From NCBI GenBank assembly GCA_900550625.1, contig URSW01000016.1, positions 1 through 16,138 of the forward strand: a stretch of DNA of 16,138 nt. The letters are read 5' to 3'. Source of the DNA: an uncultured Eubacteriales bacterium (GTDB lineage: Bacteria > Bacillota > Clostridia > Oscillospirales > CAG-272). The notes beneath the pieces were generated by a model. The model was not told the DNA's origin. It saw only the letters and a program-made list of their open reading frames with translations, and made no database searches. Made by a program: the position numbers and the translations under genes. Below are positions 7,869 to 15,660 of this stretch, piece by piece (within the stretch, counting starts at the first letter, position 1; each line of letters starts with the position of its first letter).

Positions 7869-9557
7869 CTAATCTTTATTTGTATCAAGCATTTCGCGTG
7901 CAGCCTGTATCTGCTTGTCCGTAACCGTAACGCCGCCGATTATGCGAGCGATTTCGGATATACGTTCTTCGTCTGTCAGGAGGCGGACAAAGCTTTCGGC
8001 TTTGCCGTCCTTCTCCGACTTGTGTATGAAAAAGTGTGCGTCCGCAAGTGATGCGACCTGCGGGGAGTGAGTGACGCATATAACCTGAATATGCTTCGAA
8101 AGCTCCCTCAGCTTCATGCCGATCTTCTGACTTGTGGCTCCGGAAACTCCGGGGTCGATCTCATCGAAGATAACCGTATTCACGCCGTGTTTTCCCGCAA
8201 GAGCGCATTTTATCGCAAGCACTGTTCTTGAAAGCTCTCCGCCCGATGCGACTTTTGAAAGCTCCTTCATGGGATATCCGGGATTTGCCGTAAACATAAA
8301 GCATACGCTGTCGCATCCGTTCGGATTCAGAATCTCTTTTCCGTCTGACGAATAGTCGCGGCTGACCTTTACCTCAAAGCGGGCTTTCGGCATATCGAGG
8401 TATTTCAGTGAGGCTCCTACCTGATCCGAAAGTATTTTCGCGTTTTCCGAACGTATTCCGGACAAACGCTTGGCTTCGGCAAGCGCCGCTTCGTAAGCCT
8501 TGGCAAGCGCCGTCTCGGCTTCCCTGACGGCAAGGTCTCCCGATTCAAGAGCGTCAAGCTTTTGGGCGGCTTCTTCTCTAAAGGAAAGTATCTCCGAAAT
8601 ATCCGCGCCGTATTTTTTTTCGAGACGTGATATCAGCGAAAGGCGCTTTTCAACATGGTCAAGCTTTTCTTCCGGATTCTGCATATCGGAATCTATGAGA
8701 TCGGATGTCTGCTCGGCGATATCGATGATCTCGTACCGCATGCTCTCGAGCTTTTCGGCAAGCTCCTGTGCGTTCTCCATAACTCCGCCGAGCTGTTCAA
8801 GCGCCGCCTGAGCTTTTTCAAGCATATATGCGGCTGTAACGCCCTTCTCGCTTTGTGAAAGCGCACGGACCACAATCCCCGTATATTTCGATATCTTTTC
8901 GATATCCTTAAGCTTGATCCGAAGCTTTTCAAGCTTCTCCTCTTCATCCGGATTCGAAAGCTTTGCCGCGTCGATCTCCTTTATCTGATATTTCAGAATA
9001 TCCGTCATCATGGAGCGGTCGCGGAGAGATTCCTTTATTTCCTTAAGCTCCCGCACCGCGTCAAGATATTCTCTGTAAAGCTCGGAATAAGCCGATCTGT
9101 CGAGTACGGAATATTCATCGAGAAGCTCTATATGTGTACTTTGATCAAGTGCGGTGTGCGTATCGTTTTGTCCGTTTATGTTTACAAGCAGTGACGAAAG
9201 CTCTCTGAGGTCTGAAACAGAAGCGTTTTTTCCGTTTATTTTCGTACTGCTTTTCCCGTCCTCGGAAAAGACGCGCCGTACCGTGATTTCTCCTTCGCCG
9301 TCGGGATGTATTCCGAGATCGTCAAGCACAGGCAAAATGTTTTCGACACCGGAAAAAATTGCGGTGACGGATGCATTTTTTTCTCCGGGACGTATCATGT
9401 CTTTTGATATTCGACCGCCCAATACAAGTGTCAGACCGTCGATCAAGATGCTTTTACCGGCGCCGGTCTCACCTGTAAGCACGGAAAAACCGCGTCCGAG
9501 CTCAAGTTCGACTTCACGGGCGACCGCGATATTTTCTATGCGGAGTATACGAAGCAA
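7869..9557 (-). CDS. recN: DNA repair protein RecN
   Basis: RecN is an SMC-like ATPase that gathers at double-strand breaks and supports recombinational repair. The 562 residues show Walker A GETGAGKS (29-36), a long charged coiled-coil region (about 150-370), the ABC signature ASGGELSR (437-444), Walker B TVIFDEID (461-468) and the H-loop VTHSP (around 495-499). The start codon is TTG at 9557-9555. It is preceded by GGGAGG at seven bases and gives the standard N-terminus MLRILRIENIAVA. The gene follows argR with a 22-bp gap that holds this ribosome-binding site. The argR-recN order is common in Firmicutes. Confidence 0.96.
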   Translation of the reverse strand: MLRILRIENIAVAREVELELGRGFSVLTGETGAGKSILIDGLTLVLGGRISKDMIRPGEKNASVTAIFSGVENILPVLDDLGIHPDGEGEITVRRVFSEDGKSSTKINGKNASVSDLRELSSLLVNINGQNDTHTALDQSTHIELLDEYSVLDRSAYSELYREYLDAVRELKEIKESLRDRSMMTDILKYQIKEIDAAKLSNPDEEEKLEKLRIKLKDIEKISKYTGIVVRALSQSEKGVTAAYMLEKAQAALEQLGGVMENAQELAEKLESMRYEIIDIAEQTSDLIDSDMQNPEEKLDHVEKRLSLISRLEKKYGADISEILSFREEAAQKLDALESGDLAVREAETALAKAYEAALAEAKRLSGIRSENAKILSDQVGASLKYLDMPKARFEVKVSRDYSSDGKEILNPNGCDSVCFMFTANPGYPMKELSKVASGGELSRTVLAIKCALAGKHGVNTVIFDEIDPGVSGATSQKIGMKLRELSKHIQVICVTHSPQVASLADAHFFIHKSEKDGKAESFVRLLTDEERISEIARIIGGVTVTDKQIQAAREMLDTNKD

Positions 9558-9579
9558 GAGATCGCCTCCCGATAATAAT

Positions 9580-10026
9580 CTATTTTATGAGAGAGTTTAT
9601 TTTTTCAAAATACGCCGATGCCTTTTCAGCATCCTCAAGAACGATAAGTATTGTGTCGTCTCCCGCGACGCATCCGAGTATTTCATCGCTGTCATGTGAA
9701 TCCACTCCGGCTGCGACCGCCTGAGCCATGCCGGAATATGTATGTACCACGATAAGGTTAGAAGCGATGGCGGCTTTCTTTATGCTTCGCGCAAGAGTTT
9801 CGGAGTAAACGTCAGCCTTGCGCAATGCCGAGGTGGGAAGAGTATACTTGTAATTCCCAGCGGCATCCATTGTTTTGGTAAGTCTCAGGTCTCGGATATC
9901 GCGTGAAACCGTCGCCTGGGTCACGTTATATCCGTTTTCTTTCAGCCTGATTATCAGTTCTTCCTGCGTTTCCACATCGTAATTCTTTATTATTTCGAGT
10001 ATTTTTTCGTGTCGGTTGCTTTTCAT
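9580..10026 (-). CDS. argR: Arginine repressor ArgR
   Basis: ArgR/AhrC proteins are hexameric, arginine-responsive repressors or activators of arginine biosynthesis and catabolism genes. The 148 residues carry an N-terminal winged helix with VTQATVSRDIRDL (35-47). The C-terminal oligomerisation and arginine-binding domain has MAQAVAAGVDS (100-110) and AGDDTILIV (121-129, including the Asp pair that contacts arginine). A longer in-frame start at 10071 is rejected: GGAGG lies five bases before the ATG at 10026, and MKSNRHEKILEII is the family N-terminus. The 78 bp between nadK and argR is the largest gap in the run, but I saw no clear ARG box or promoter in it. Confidence 0.95.
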   Translation of the reverse strand: MKSNRHEKILEIIKNYDVETQEELIIRLKENGYNVTQATVSRDIRDLRLTKTMDAAGNYKYTLPTSALRKADVYSETLARSIKKAAIASNLIVVHTYSGMAQAVAAGVDSHDSDEILGCVAGDDTILIVLEDAEKASAYFEKINSLIK

Positions 10027-10104
10027 ATTAACCTCCTGCGCATAAAGCGGAGAAATAATGTACGTTTTCAATGCTGTTCCCGTCGGCTTGCCGCAAAAAA
10101 GGAA

Positions 10105-10971
10105 TCAGCTTTTTTCGCTCATTTTTTCATGAAGCACTTTCAAAAAGGTACTGTTTTTTACGCGGACAAGACGCGCGGAATGTTCGGAGAGAGAAATTCT
10201 GACCGTGTCGTTTTCCGTAAGCGATATAACCTCATTTCCGTCGACGGTAAGATATATATTGCTTCCGCGGCATTTCATATTGCGGAGCTCGAGGACTGCT
10301 GAACATCCGAACACCACGGGACGCTGTCCGATCGTATGAGGACATATCGGAGTTGCAACGATGCAGCGTATGCACGGATCGAGAACAGGACCGCCGGCTG
10401 ACATGGAATATGCCGTGGAGCCGGTCGGCGTAGATATAACGATTCCGTCAGAACGCATGGACTGCGCAGCCACACCGTTTGCAAAAAGATCAAAGGAGAG
10501 AAGCTTTGAAACCGGACCGTTCGAAAGCACGACATCGTTGAGCGCAGGATATTCGGTCCGCAGAACTTCTTCCCCGCGTATAACCGAAACGTCAAGCATT
10601 ATACGCTCTTCGATATCGCATTTTCCGGAGATGATCTTTTCTATAAGTCCGAGCTCGGACACCTCAAGCTCGGCGAGATATCCGAGCTTGCCGAAATTGA
10701 TTCCGACGATCGGAATTTTCAGGGCTGCGTTTTTTCTTGCGGCGGAAATGATCGATCCGTCTCCGCCGAGGACAAATATAAAATCGATATTTTCGCCCGA
10801 GAGATCATCTCCGATCCCGCACATCGTTCCCGTGTGTCCCGAATATACGGGATAAACCGATTTCGGAAGACATATTTCACAGCCGAGAGACGAAAGAGTA
10901 TCAAAAAGCGGATACACCGCCTTCGGATCTATACGGTTATCGCTCCTTTGCAGTATTGCTATTCTCTTCAC
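10105..10971 (-). CDS. nadK: NAD kinase
   Basis: NAD kinase phosphorylates NAD to NADP in the cytoplasm. The 288 residues show GGDGS (69-73), NFGKLGYLAEL (92-102), ALNDVVLSNG (143-152), SDGIVISTPTGSTAYSMSAG (174-193) and VDGNE near the C-terminus, all standard for NadK. The start is GTG at 10971-10969 with AAGGAGG seven bases upstream. That site lies inside the tlyA coding sequence, so the two genes overlap by 35 bp. The tlyA-nadK-argR-recN order is typical of Clostridia. Confidence 0.96.
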   Translation of the reverse strand: MKRIAILQRSDNRIDPKAVYPLFDTLSSLGCEICLPKSVYPVYSGHTGTMCGIGDDLSGENIDFIFVLGGDGSIISAARKNAALKIPIVGINFGKLGYLAELEVSELGLIEKIISGKCDIEERIMLDVSVIRGEEVLRTEYPALNDVVLSNGPVSKLLSFDLFANGVAAQSMRSDGIVISTPTGSTAYSMSAGGPVLDPCIRCIVATPICPHTIGQRPVVFGCSAVLELRNMKCRGSNIYLTVDGNEVISLTENDTVRISLSEHSARLVRVKNSTFLKVLHEKMSEKS

Positions 10972-11737
10972 AGACCGTCCTCCTTATCCGTGCATCGGAA
11001 ATCTCCGTGCCTTCGCGCCGGGAAGCCCAAACGAGATATTCGGTATTTCCGTCTCCGCCCTTTATCGGTGATTTTATAAGTCCGAGTACAAAGAATCCCG
11101 TTTTCGAGAGCGATTCAAGGACTCTTTTGACCGCGTCAATGCGCACCTTCGGTTCCTTTACGACGCCGCCCTTTGAGATAAACCTCTTTTCCGTTTCGAA
11201 CTGAGGCTTTATAAGTCCGATAAAATCCCCGCTGTCCGAAAGAATGTCAAACGCTCCCGAATGAATATATGTCTGCGAAATAAACGAGACGTCGCAGACT
11301 GCGATATCGGCGTTTTCTCCGACATCGGAATGCGTCAGAAAACGAGCATTGAAGCCTTCGACGGACACCACTCTCGGATCGGATGCTATCTTTGCGTGAA
11401 GTTGACCGTGCCCCGAATCAAGTGCATAGACTCTTTTCGCTCCGCGCCGAAGAAGTACATCGGTAAAGCCTCCGGTTGAAGCGCCGATATCAACGGCGGT
11501 CTTTCCCGAAGGGTTTATCCCGAATTCGTCGAGCGCGCACTCAAGCTTTAATCCGCCGCGGCTGACGTAGGGACAGACATCCCCCGAGATTTCTATCTTT
11601 TCGCTTCCCGAAACTTCAAACGAAGGACGCATGACGATCCTGCCGTCACACCGGACAAATCCCGATATTATGAGACTGTGGGCGTGGGTTCTGCTCTTTG
11701 CCATAGAATTCTCATAAAGGTATTTATCTATGCGCAC
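10937..11737 (-). CDS. tlyA: TlyA-family rRNA 2'-O-methyltransferase
   Basis: TlyA enzymes 2'-O-methylate cytidines in 16S and/or 23S rRNA. In some species this affects capreomycin susceptibility, and some members have been called hemolysins. The 266 residues start with an S4 RNA-binding domain (RIDKYLYENSMAKSRTHAHS, 2-21). An FtsJ-type Rossmann domain follows with the SAM motif DIGASTGGF (83-91). The expected catalytic tetrad is present: K64 in SRGGLKL, D149 in CDVSF, K177 in LIKPQFE and E233 in NTEYLVW. The start codon is GTG at 11737-11735 with AAGGAG ten bases upstream. It lies three bases after ispA and overlaps nadK. The dxs gene often found between ispA and tlyA is missing. Confidence 0.94.
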   Translation of the reverse strand: MRIDKYLYENSMAKSRTHAHSLIISGFVRCDGRIVMRPSFEVSGSEKIEISGDVCPYVSRGGLKLECALDEFGINPSGKTAVDIGASTGGFTDVLLRRGAKRVYALDSGHGQLHAKIASDPRVVSVEGFNARFLTHSDVGENADIAVCDVSFISQTYIHSGAFDILSDSGDFIGLIKPQFETEKRFISKGGVVKEPKVRIDAVKRVLESLSKTGFFVLGLIKSPIKGGDGNTEYLVWASRREGTEISDARIRRTVCEENSNTAKER

Positions 11738-11740
11738 TTT

Positions 11741-12622
11741 TCAGAAGCTCCTTGAACGAAGATATTTCGCAAGATCGCAAAGCGCCTCAGAGGAAGGATA
11801 TTTCTTTATGGCGGATATTGCTTCTTCCGTTACTCGCTCGGCTTCATTTGATGCTTCTTCAAACGAGAGGAACGTAAGAGATGTAACTTTACCGTTTTCC
11901 TCGTCGCTTCCTATTGGCTTGCCGAGAGTCTGCTCGTCGGATGTGACATCAAGAATATCATCGGTTATCTGAAAGGCAAGTCCGAGCGCGTATGCGTATT
12001 TACGGAGATCACGGCAGATCTCATCCGAAGGCTCGGGCTCGGCTGCATAGTAGCCGTTCAGGCATGAAGCCGCAATGAGCGCACCCGTTTTCATCCTGTG
12101 AAGTCTTACAAGCTCATCGTATGTTTCGGGCTTTTCGCACAGATCGTAATGCTGACCGCCTATCATGCCGAGCGCGCCCGCACACCGTGCAAATTCCCCG
12201 ACGGCCCTGCGCACCGTAGAATCCGGAACATACGAATTCATCGTCATCACTTCGAAGGCGAGGCAAAAAAGCTCGTCTCCGCACAAAAGCGCTTCGGCTT
12301 CTCCGTAAGCTTTATGGCATGAAGGCTTGCCGCGGCGCATGTCGTCGTTATCCATGCACGGCATATCGTCATGTACAAGTGAAAAAGCGTGAATCATTTC
12401 GATCGCGGCGGCAAAAGGAAGCGCACTTTTCGTATCTCCGCCGAACATACGGCAGAATTCAATGGCAAGCGCGGCGCGGATACGTTTTCCGCCTCCGAGA
12501 AGGCTGTATTCGGCTGCCTCTCTCAGTCTTGTCGAGCCGCATAAGCCGGATTCGAAAATCCCTTTAATATAATTTTCCGTATCCTCGGCATCGGATGCCA
12601 GCATATTTTTTACATCAGTCAT
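11741..12622 (-). CDS. ispA: Polyprenyl synthase, probably farnesyl diphosphate synthase
   Basis: This short-chain trans-isoprenyl diphosphate synthase makes geranyl/farnesyl diphosphate, the precursor for undecaprenyl phosphate and other isoprenoids. The 293 residues show GGGKRIR (43-49), the first Asp-rich motif DDMPCMDND (85-93) and the second DDILD (221-225). GGQHYDL lies between them and the lysine of KTG is at 178. An aromatic residue (F80) five positions before the first Asp pair and the MP insert inside the first motif fit bacterial farnesyl-type enzymes, though chain length cannot be proved from sequence. Its ATG overlaps the xseB TGA (ATGA), and it sits in the usual xseA-xseB-ispA order. 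Confidence 0.93.
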   Translation of the reverse strand: MTDVKNMLASDAEDTENYIKGIFESGLCGSTRLREAAEYSLLGGGKRIRAALAIEFCRMFGGDTKSALPFAAAIEMIHAFSLVHDDMPCMDNDDMRRGKPSCHKAYGEAEALLCGDELFCLAFEVMTMNSYVPDSTVRRAVGEFARCAGALGMIGGQHYDLCEKPETYDELVRLHRMKTGALIAASCLNGYYAAEPEPSDEICRDLRKYAYALGLAFQITDDILDVTSDEQTLGKPIGSDEENGKVTSLTFLSFEEASNEAERVTEEAISAIKKYPSSEALCDLAKYLRSRSF

Positions 12623-12864
12623 GACTGTCCACCGCTCATTTCGGGCATATCGGTTTCGCTCACGCTTCCGTCTGATGTAAATGCGAGAAGCTTCACACGC
12701 TTTTCCGCACGGTCAAGCTCGGAATTGCAGAACTTGACCAGCCTGACACCTTCCTCAAATGCACTGAGCGAAGAATCGAGATCGGCGTTTCCGCCTTCGA
12801 GAAATCTTACTATCTCTTCAAGACGCTTCATAGCGTCCTCAAATTTCATTTTATCCTCGGGCAT
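12619..12864 (-). CDS. xseB: Exodeoxyribonuclease VII small subunit
   Basis: XseB is the small helical subunit that coats XseA in exonuclease VII, which degrades single-stranded DNA from both ends. The 81 residues contain the family core FEDAMKRLEEIVRFLEGG followed by LDSSLSAFEEGVRLVKFC, which forms a helical hairpin. The ATG at 12864 has GGAGG five bases upstream. A second in-frame ATG at 12849 also has a GAGG at good distance and would remove five residues. The gap to xseA is 11 bases. The last 15 or so residues are acidic and poorly conserved. Confidence 0.93.
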   Translation of the reverse strand: MPEDKMKFEDAMKRLEEIVRFLEGGNADLDSSLSAFEEGVRLVKFCNSELDRAEKRVKLLAFTSDGSVSETDMPEMSGGQS

Positions 12865-12875
12865 AAAGACCTCCG

Positions 12876-14126
12876 TTATTTTTTTGAGACAGAAGTATCG
12901 GCGGCGACCGTCCCCGAAACTCCTGCGTATATTTCTCCGTCTCTGACTTTTACCGTTATTTTGTCTCCGACCGAAACGTCGGCTATTTCCTTTATCACTT
13001 TCCCCTCTTCGGACGACACAACGCCGTAGCCGCGCGACAGCACCGCAAGCGGACTCAGCGCCTCGAGCTTTCCCGAAAGAGCGGAAAGCGCATGCTTTTT
13101 GATCTCGTTCACATGGGCGGCTGACGTCATAAGACGTTCCGATGAAAGAACAAGCGTCATCCGTCTGTCGTCTATCATATGTCCGGGAGATGACAGGTAT
13201 CTTGATTTTTCGTACCGCGCAAGAGTTTCCCGTTTCGCCGAAAGCATCTGAAGAAGCACCGCACTCTCACGGGAAATAATGTTATTTATTTTGTGCTTGA
13301 GCTCGGCTGTATCGGGAACGGCAAGCTCGGCTGCCGCTGACGGTGTCGGTGCGCGAAGATCAGCAGCAAAATCGCAGATCGTAAAATCCGTTTCGTGACC
13401 GACCGCGGATATTACGGGGATTTCGGACGCGCAAACTGTCTTTGCAAGATTTTCATCGTTGAAAGCCCATAGATCCTCGATGCTTCCACCGCCGCGTCCG
13501 ATTATAATAACATCTGCCGATCCGGTATCGTTGAAATAACGTATTCCGGAAATCAGCGACGATGCGGCATTTTCGCCCTGGACGAGTGCCGGATATACCA
13601 CAATCTTTGCGAACGGAAAGCGTCTTGTCGCTATATTTATTATATCGCGCACCGCCGCTCCGGTCGGCGAAGTTATAACGCCGATGGTTTGGGGTATCTT
13701 CGGAAGCGGATTTTTCTTTTCTGGAGCAAAGACACCCTGCGCGGCGAGCCGCTGCTTAAGCTGCTCAAAAGCGACGTATAGTGCACCCACTCCGTCCGGC
13801 TCCATCGAATCCGCGTAAAGCTGATACTGACCGTCTCTGACATACGATGCCACTCTTCCGTGTGCCACCACCATCATTCCGTTTTCGGGAACGAACTTCA
13901 TCTTTGACGCGCTTGAACGGAACATCACCGCTTTTATCTGACTGTCTTTATCCTTCAGCGAGAAGTAGAAGTGCCCCGACGATATATGATTCTTGAAATT
14001 CGATATCTCGCCTTTTACATAAACGTCATTCAGAGTCGGCGCGCTTTCGAGAAGCATCTTTATGAAAGTATTGAGCTCCGATACCGAGACCGCCGACGGG
14101 AAGGAAGCTGTTTCGTTGAAATCCAT
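12876..14126 (-). CDS. xseA: Exodeoxyribonuclease VII large subunit
   Basis: XseA is the catalytic subunit of exonuclease VII. The 416 residues have an N-terminal OB fold for ssDNA (about 11-110) and the catalytic domain with GVITSPTGAAVRDI (149-162), GRGGGSIEDLWAFNDE (210-225), GHETD (243-247) and APTPSAAAE (259-267). A coiled-coil region (about 275-350) that takes up XseB subunits follows, then a C-terminal beta region. The ATG lies one base after the stop of the M22 paralog (TAAaATG). Its GAGAGAGGA ribosome-binding site overlaps a 16-bp palindrome. Confidence 0.96.
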   Translation of the reverse strand: MDFNETASFPSAVSVSELNTFIKMLLESAPTLNDVYVKGEISNFKNHISSGHFYFSLKDKDSQIKAVMFRSSASKMKFVPENGMMVVAHGRVASYVRDGQYQLYADSMEPDGVGALYVAFEQLKQRLAAQGVFAPEKKNPLPKIPQTIGVITSPTGAAVRDIINIATRRFPFAKIVVYPALVQGENAASSLISGIRYFNDTGSADVIIIGRGGGSIEDLWAFNDENLAKTVCASEIPVISAVGHETDFTICDFAADLRAPTPSAAAELAVPDTAELKHKINNIISRESAVLLQMLSAKRETLARYEKSRYLSSPGHMIDDRRMTLVLSSERLMTSAAHVNEIKKHALSALSGKLEALSPLAVLSRGYGVVSSEEGKVIKEIADVSVGDKITVKVRDGEIYAGVSGTVAADTSVSKK

Positions 14127-14127
14127 T

Positions 14128-15096
14128 TTATCCTCTCTCCGGAGAGAGCCCCCTCATGAATTTTTCTCTGCACAAGAGTGCACAGCCTGCTGCATTGTCG
14201 GATGAAAATTCCGGAGCGGCAAAATATGCCCCGGGAAAATCAAGACGATTTCTTATTATGACGGATGACATTACACCGCCGGCGTAAACTATCGGGATAT
14301 CCGGATATTCGCGCCGTAAGTTTTCGGTAAGCGCACAAAGCGTAAGCGAAACAAATTCAAAGACATACGCGGCGGTTTCGGAAACGTCACCGCTTCTTTC
14401 GTACATATCGCGGGTTTTGTTTTCAAGTCCGGAAAGGTTGCAGTCAAGTCCGTTCACGCATATTTTCGCTTTCGGTATTTTCCCGACATATCCGAGAGCC
14501 GCTTTTTCAAGATGCGCTCCGGCAGGAAAAGACATTCCCATCATAACACCCGCACGGTCTATTGCCTGCCCTGCGTTTATATCGAGAGTTCCGCCGATCC
14601 TTTCCGCTCGGATGATCCTTTCGCGGTCGGGAGAAACGAGCAGAATATCGGTCGTGCCGCCCGAAACATGAAATGAAATGAATTTCCTCTCCGTCAGCGA
14701 AAGAGCGGACGCCGAATAAAGCGCCGCCGCTATATGCCCCTCCTGATGAGACGAAGAAAACAGCGGAGCTTTCGCACCGCAGGCAATTGATGCTGCGGCA
14801 GAGTGTCCGGCAAGAAAGCACGGCATATACGAGCCCTTCGCAAATCGAGGAGCCGAAGAAAATCCGACTGCTGCGATACGGCGATCCGGGAGCGATACTG
14901 TCTCGGATAAATTTCCGATAAGCTCCGGCAAAGCTTTTGTGTGAGCGAAAAGCGCGTCGCTCTGGCGGAGTCCGCGCTCGCCCTCGGCAACGGGGAGAAG
15001 CCTTTTTATATTTGCGATTATTTTGCCGTCGGAGTCGGCGGCGGCAAGAGATGTCGTGTAATTGCTTGTGTCCACGCCTATAAAAAGCTGCCGCAT
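14128..15096 (-). CDS. Kae1/TsaD-like (peptidase M22 family) paralog, function unknown
   Basis: This 322-residue ASKHA-fold protein belongs to the Kae1/TsaD/M22 group but is not a standard TsaD. The N-terminus FIGVDTSNYTTSLA (5-18) replaces the TsaD ETSCDET motif. The metal-site motif HQEGH (117-121) and the Asp of SSDNAA (D300) are kept, so metal binding is likely. SGGTTD (145-150) replaces SGGHTQ. GQAIDRAG (176-183) and YAGGVMSS (271-278) are recognisable. TsaD makes the tRNA t6A modification with TsaB and TsaE. The loss of the CDE residues argues against the same reaction. Similar proteins occur beside nusB/xseA in Clostridia, with no known role. I chose the ATG at 15096, one base after the nusB stop. 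A longer start at 15165 would overlap nusB by 68 bp and add a basic, unconserved tail. Confidence 0.85.
   Translation of the reverse strand: MRQLFIGVDTSNYTTSLAAADSDGKIIANIKRLLPVAEGERGLRQSDALFAHTKALPELIGNLSETVSLPDRRIAAVGFSSAPRFAKGSYMPCFLAGHSAAASIACGAKAPLFSSSHQEGHIAAALYSASALSLTERKFISFHVSGGTTDILLVSPDRERIIRAERIGGTLDINAGQAIDRAGVMMGMSFPAGAHLEKAALGYVGKIPKAKICVNGLDCNLSGLENKTRDMYERSGDVSETAAYVFEFVSLTLCALTENLRREYPDIPIVYAGGVMSSVIIRNRLDFPGAYFAAPEFSSDNAAGCALLCREKFMRGLSPERG
14133..14148. repeat. 16-bp perfect palindrome at the M22-paralog/xseA junction
   Basis: CTCTCTCCGGAGAGAG reads the same on both strands. In the mRNA it can fold into a 6-bp stem with a CCGG loop. Its 3' arm supplies most of the xseA Shine-Dalgarno (GAGAGAGGA), so the hairpin could hide that site until a ribosome finishing the upstream gene opens it. 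It also encodes the last residues (LSPERG) of the upstream protein. Confidence 0.5.
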
Positions 15097-15097
15097 T

Positions 15098-15541
15098 TTA
15101 TTCACCGTCCGAAATCGGCGCCTCCGCACAAATTTCCGTCGTGATAACTCCTTTTTCCTTTGCAATGCGGTTCAGTATACCGTTTACAAAGGAAGCTTCT
15201 TCGGCGTCGGAATACTCTTTCGCAAGTTCTACCGCCTCATTTATCGACACTTTAGGAGGAATGTCGGTATACAGCATTTCGTAGAGAGCCAGTCTGAGTA
15301 TCGCTTTTGCGGTTGCGGACATTCTGCCGATGCTCCAATTCTGTGCAGACGAGGCAATTAATGCGTCGAGCTCTTCCGCGTTATTCTGCGAACCGAGAAA
15401 CGTCGTTCTTATGTAGCCGTTTCCCGAAAGACCGCGCGCGGCGGACTCATACGCATAGATTTCCTCAGCGCTTTCGTCGCCGCGAAAAAATGATTCGAAT
15501 ATAAGGGTGAATACGATCGCCCGTGCTTCGTGTCGTGTCAT
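15098..15541 (-). CDS. nusB: Transcription antitermination factor NusB
   Basis: NusB binds boxA RNA with S10 (NusE) and supports antitermination of rRNA operons. The 147 residues form one all-helical domain. MTRHEARAIVFTLIFE at the N-terminus and AKAILRLALYEMLY (78-91), IPPKVSINEAVELAKEYS (94-111) and ASFVNGILNRIAKEKG (116-131) are the hallmark segments. A GTG start at 15559 is possible and adds six residues, but the ATG at 15541 has AAAAGG nine bases upstream and gives the usual N-terminus. It is the first gene of the minus-strand run, with a consensus promoter just upstream. Confidence 0.95.
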   Translation of the reverse strand: MTRHEARAIVFTLIFESFFRGDESAEEIYAYESAARGLSGNGYIRTTFLGSQNNAEELDALIASSAQNWSIGRMSATAKAILRLALYEMLYTDIPPKVSINEAVELAKEYSDAEEASFVNGILNRIAKEKGVITTEICAEAPISDGE

Positions 15542-15574
15542 ACAAAAATACCTTTTCACGTTTTCTTATGTATT

Positions 15575-15603
15575 ATTATACATTTTACTTTACCCGTTGT
15601 CAA
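15575..15603 (-). promoter_or_regulatory. Consensus SigA-type promoter of the nusB-to-dnaE run
   Basis: On the minus strand TTGACA (15603-15598), a 17-bp spacer and TATAAT (15580-15575) match the vegetative promoter consensus at all twelve positions. The expected transcript start is near 15568. That leaves a leader of about 27 bases holding the AAAAGG ribosome-binding site of nusB. Such a strong match suits a housekeeping operon. Confidence 0.85.
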
Positions 15604-15625
15604 TGTATAAAACAACAAATATACA
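15597..15625 (+). promoter_or_regulatory. Divergent promoter for the M23-like gene
   Basis: On the plus strand TTGTCA (15597-15602), a 17-bp spacer and TATACA (15620-15625) form a good SigA-type promoter. The expected start near 15632 leaves a leader of about 29 bases with GGAGG at 15650-15654. Its -35 box shares five bases with the -35 box of the nusB promoter on the other strand. Confidence 0.6.
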
Positions 15626-15660
15626 TGAATAATAAAGCAGAATCGTTCCGGAGGTTTGTT

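Noticed and set aside
10027..10104. Possible argR promoter or ARG box in the nadK-argR gap
   Set aside because: A TTGAAA is present but no -10 box lies at proper spacing, and no sequence matches the ARG box dyad well enough. The GGAGG near argR is a plain ribosome-binding site.
15097..15165. N-terminal extension of the Kae1-like protein
   Set aside because: The added residues are an Arg/Lys-rich tail encoded within nusB. The inner ATG one base after the nusB stop gives the family N-terminus.
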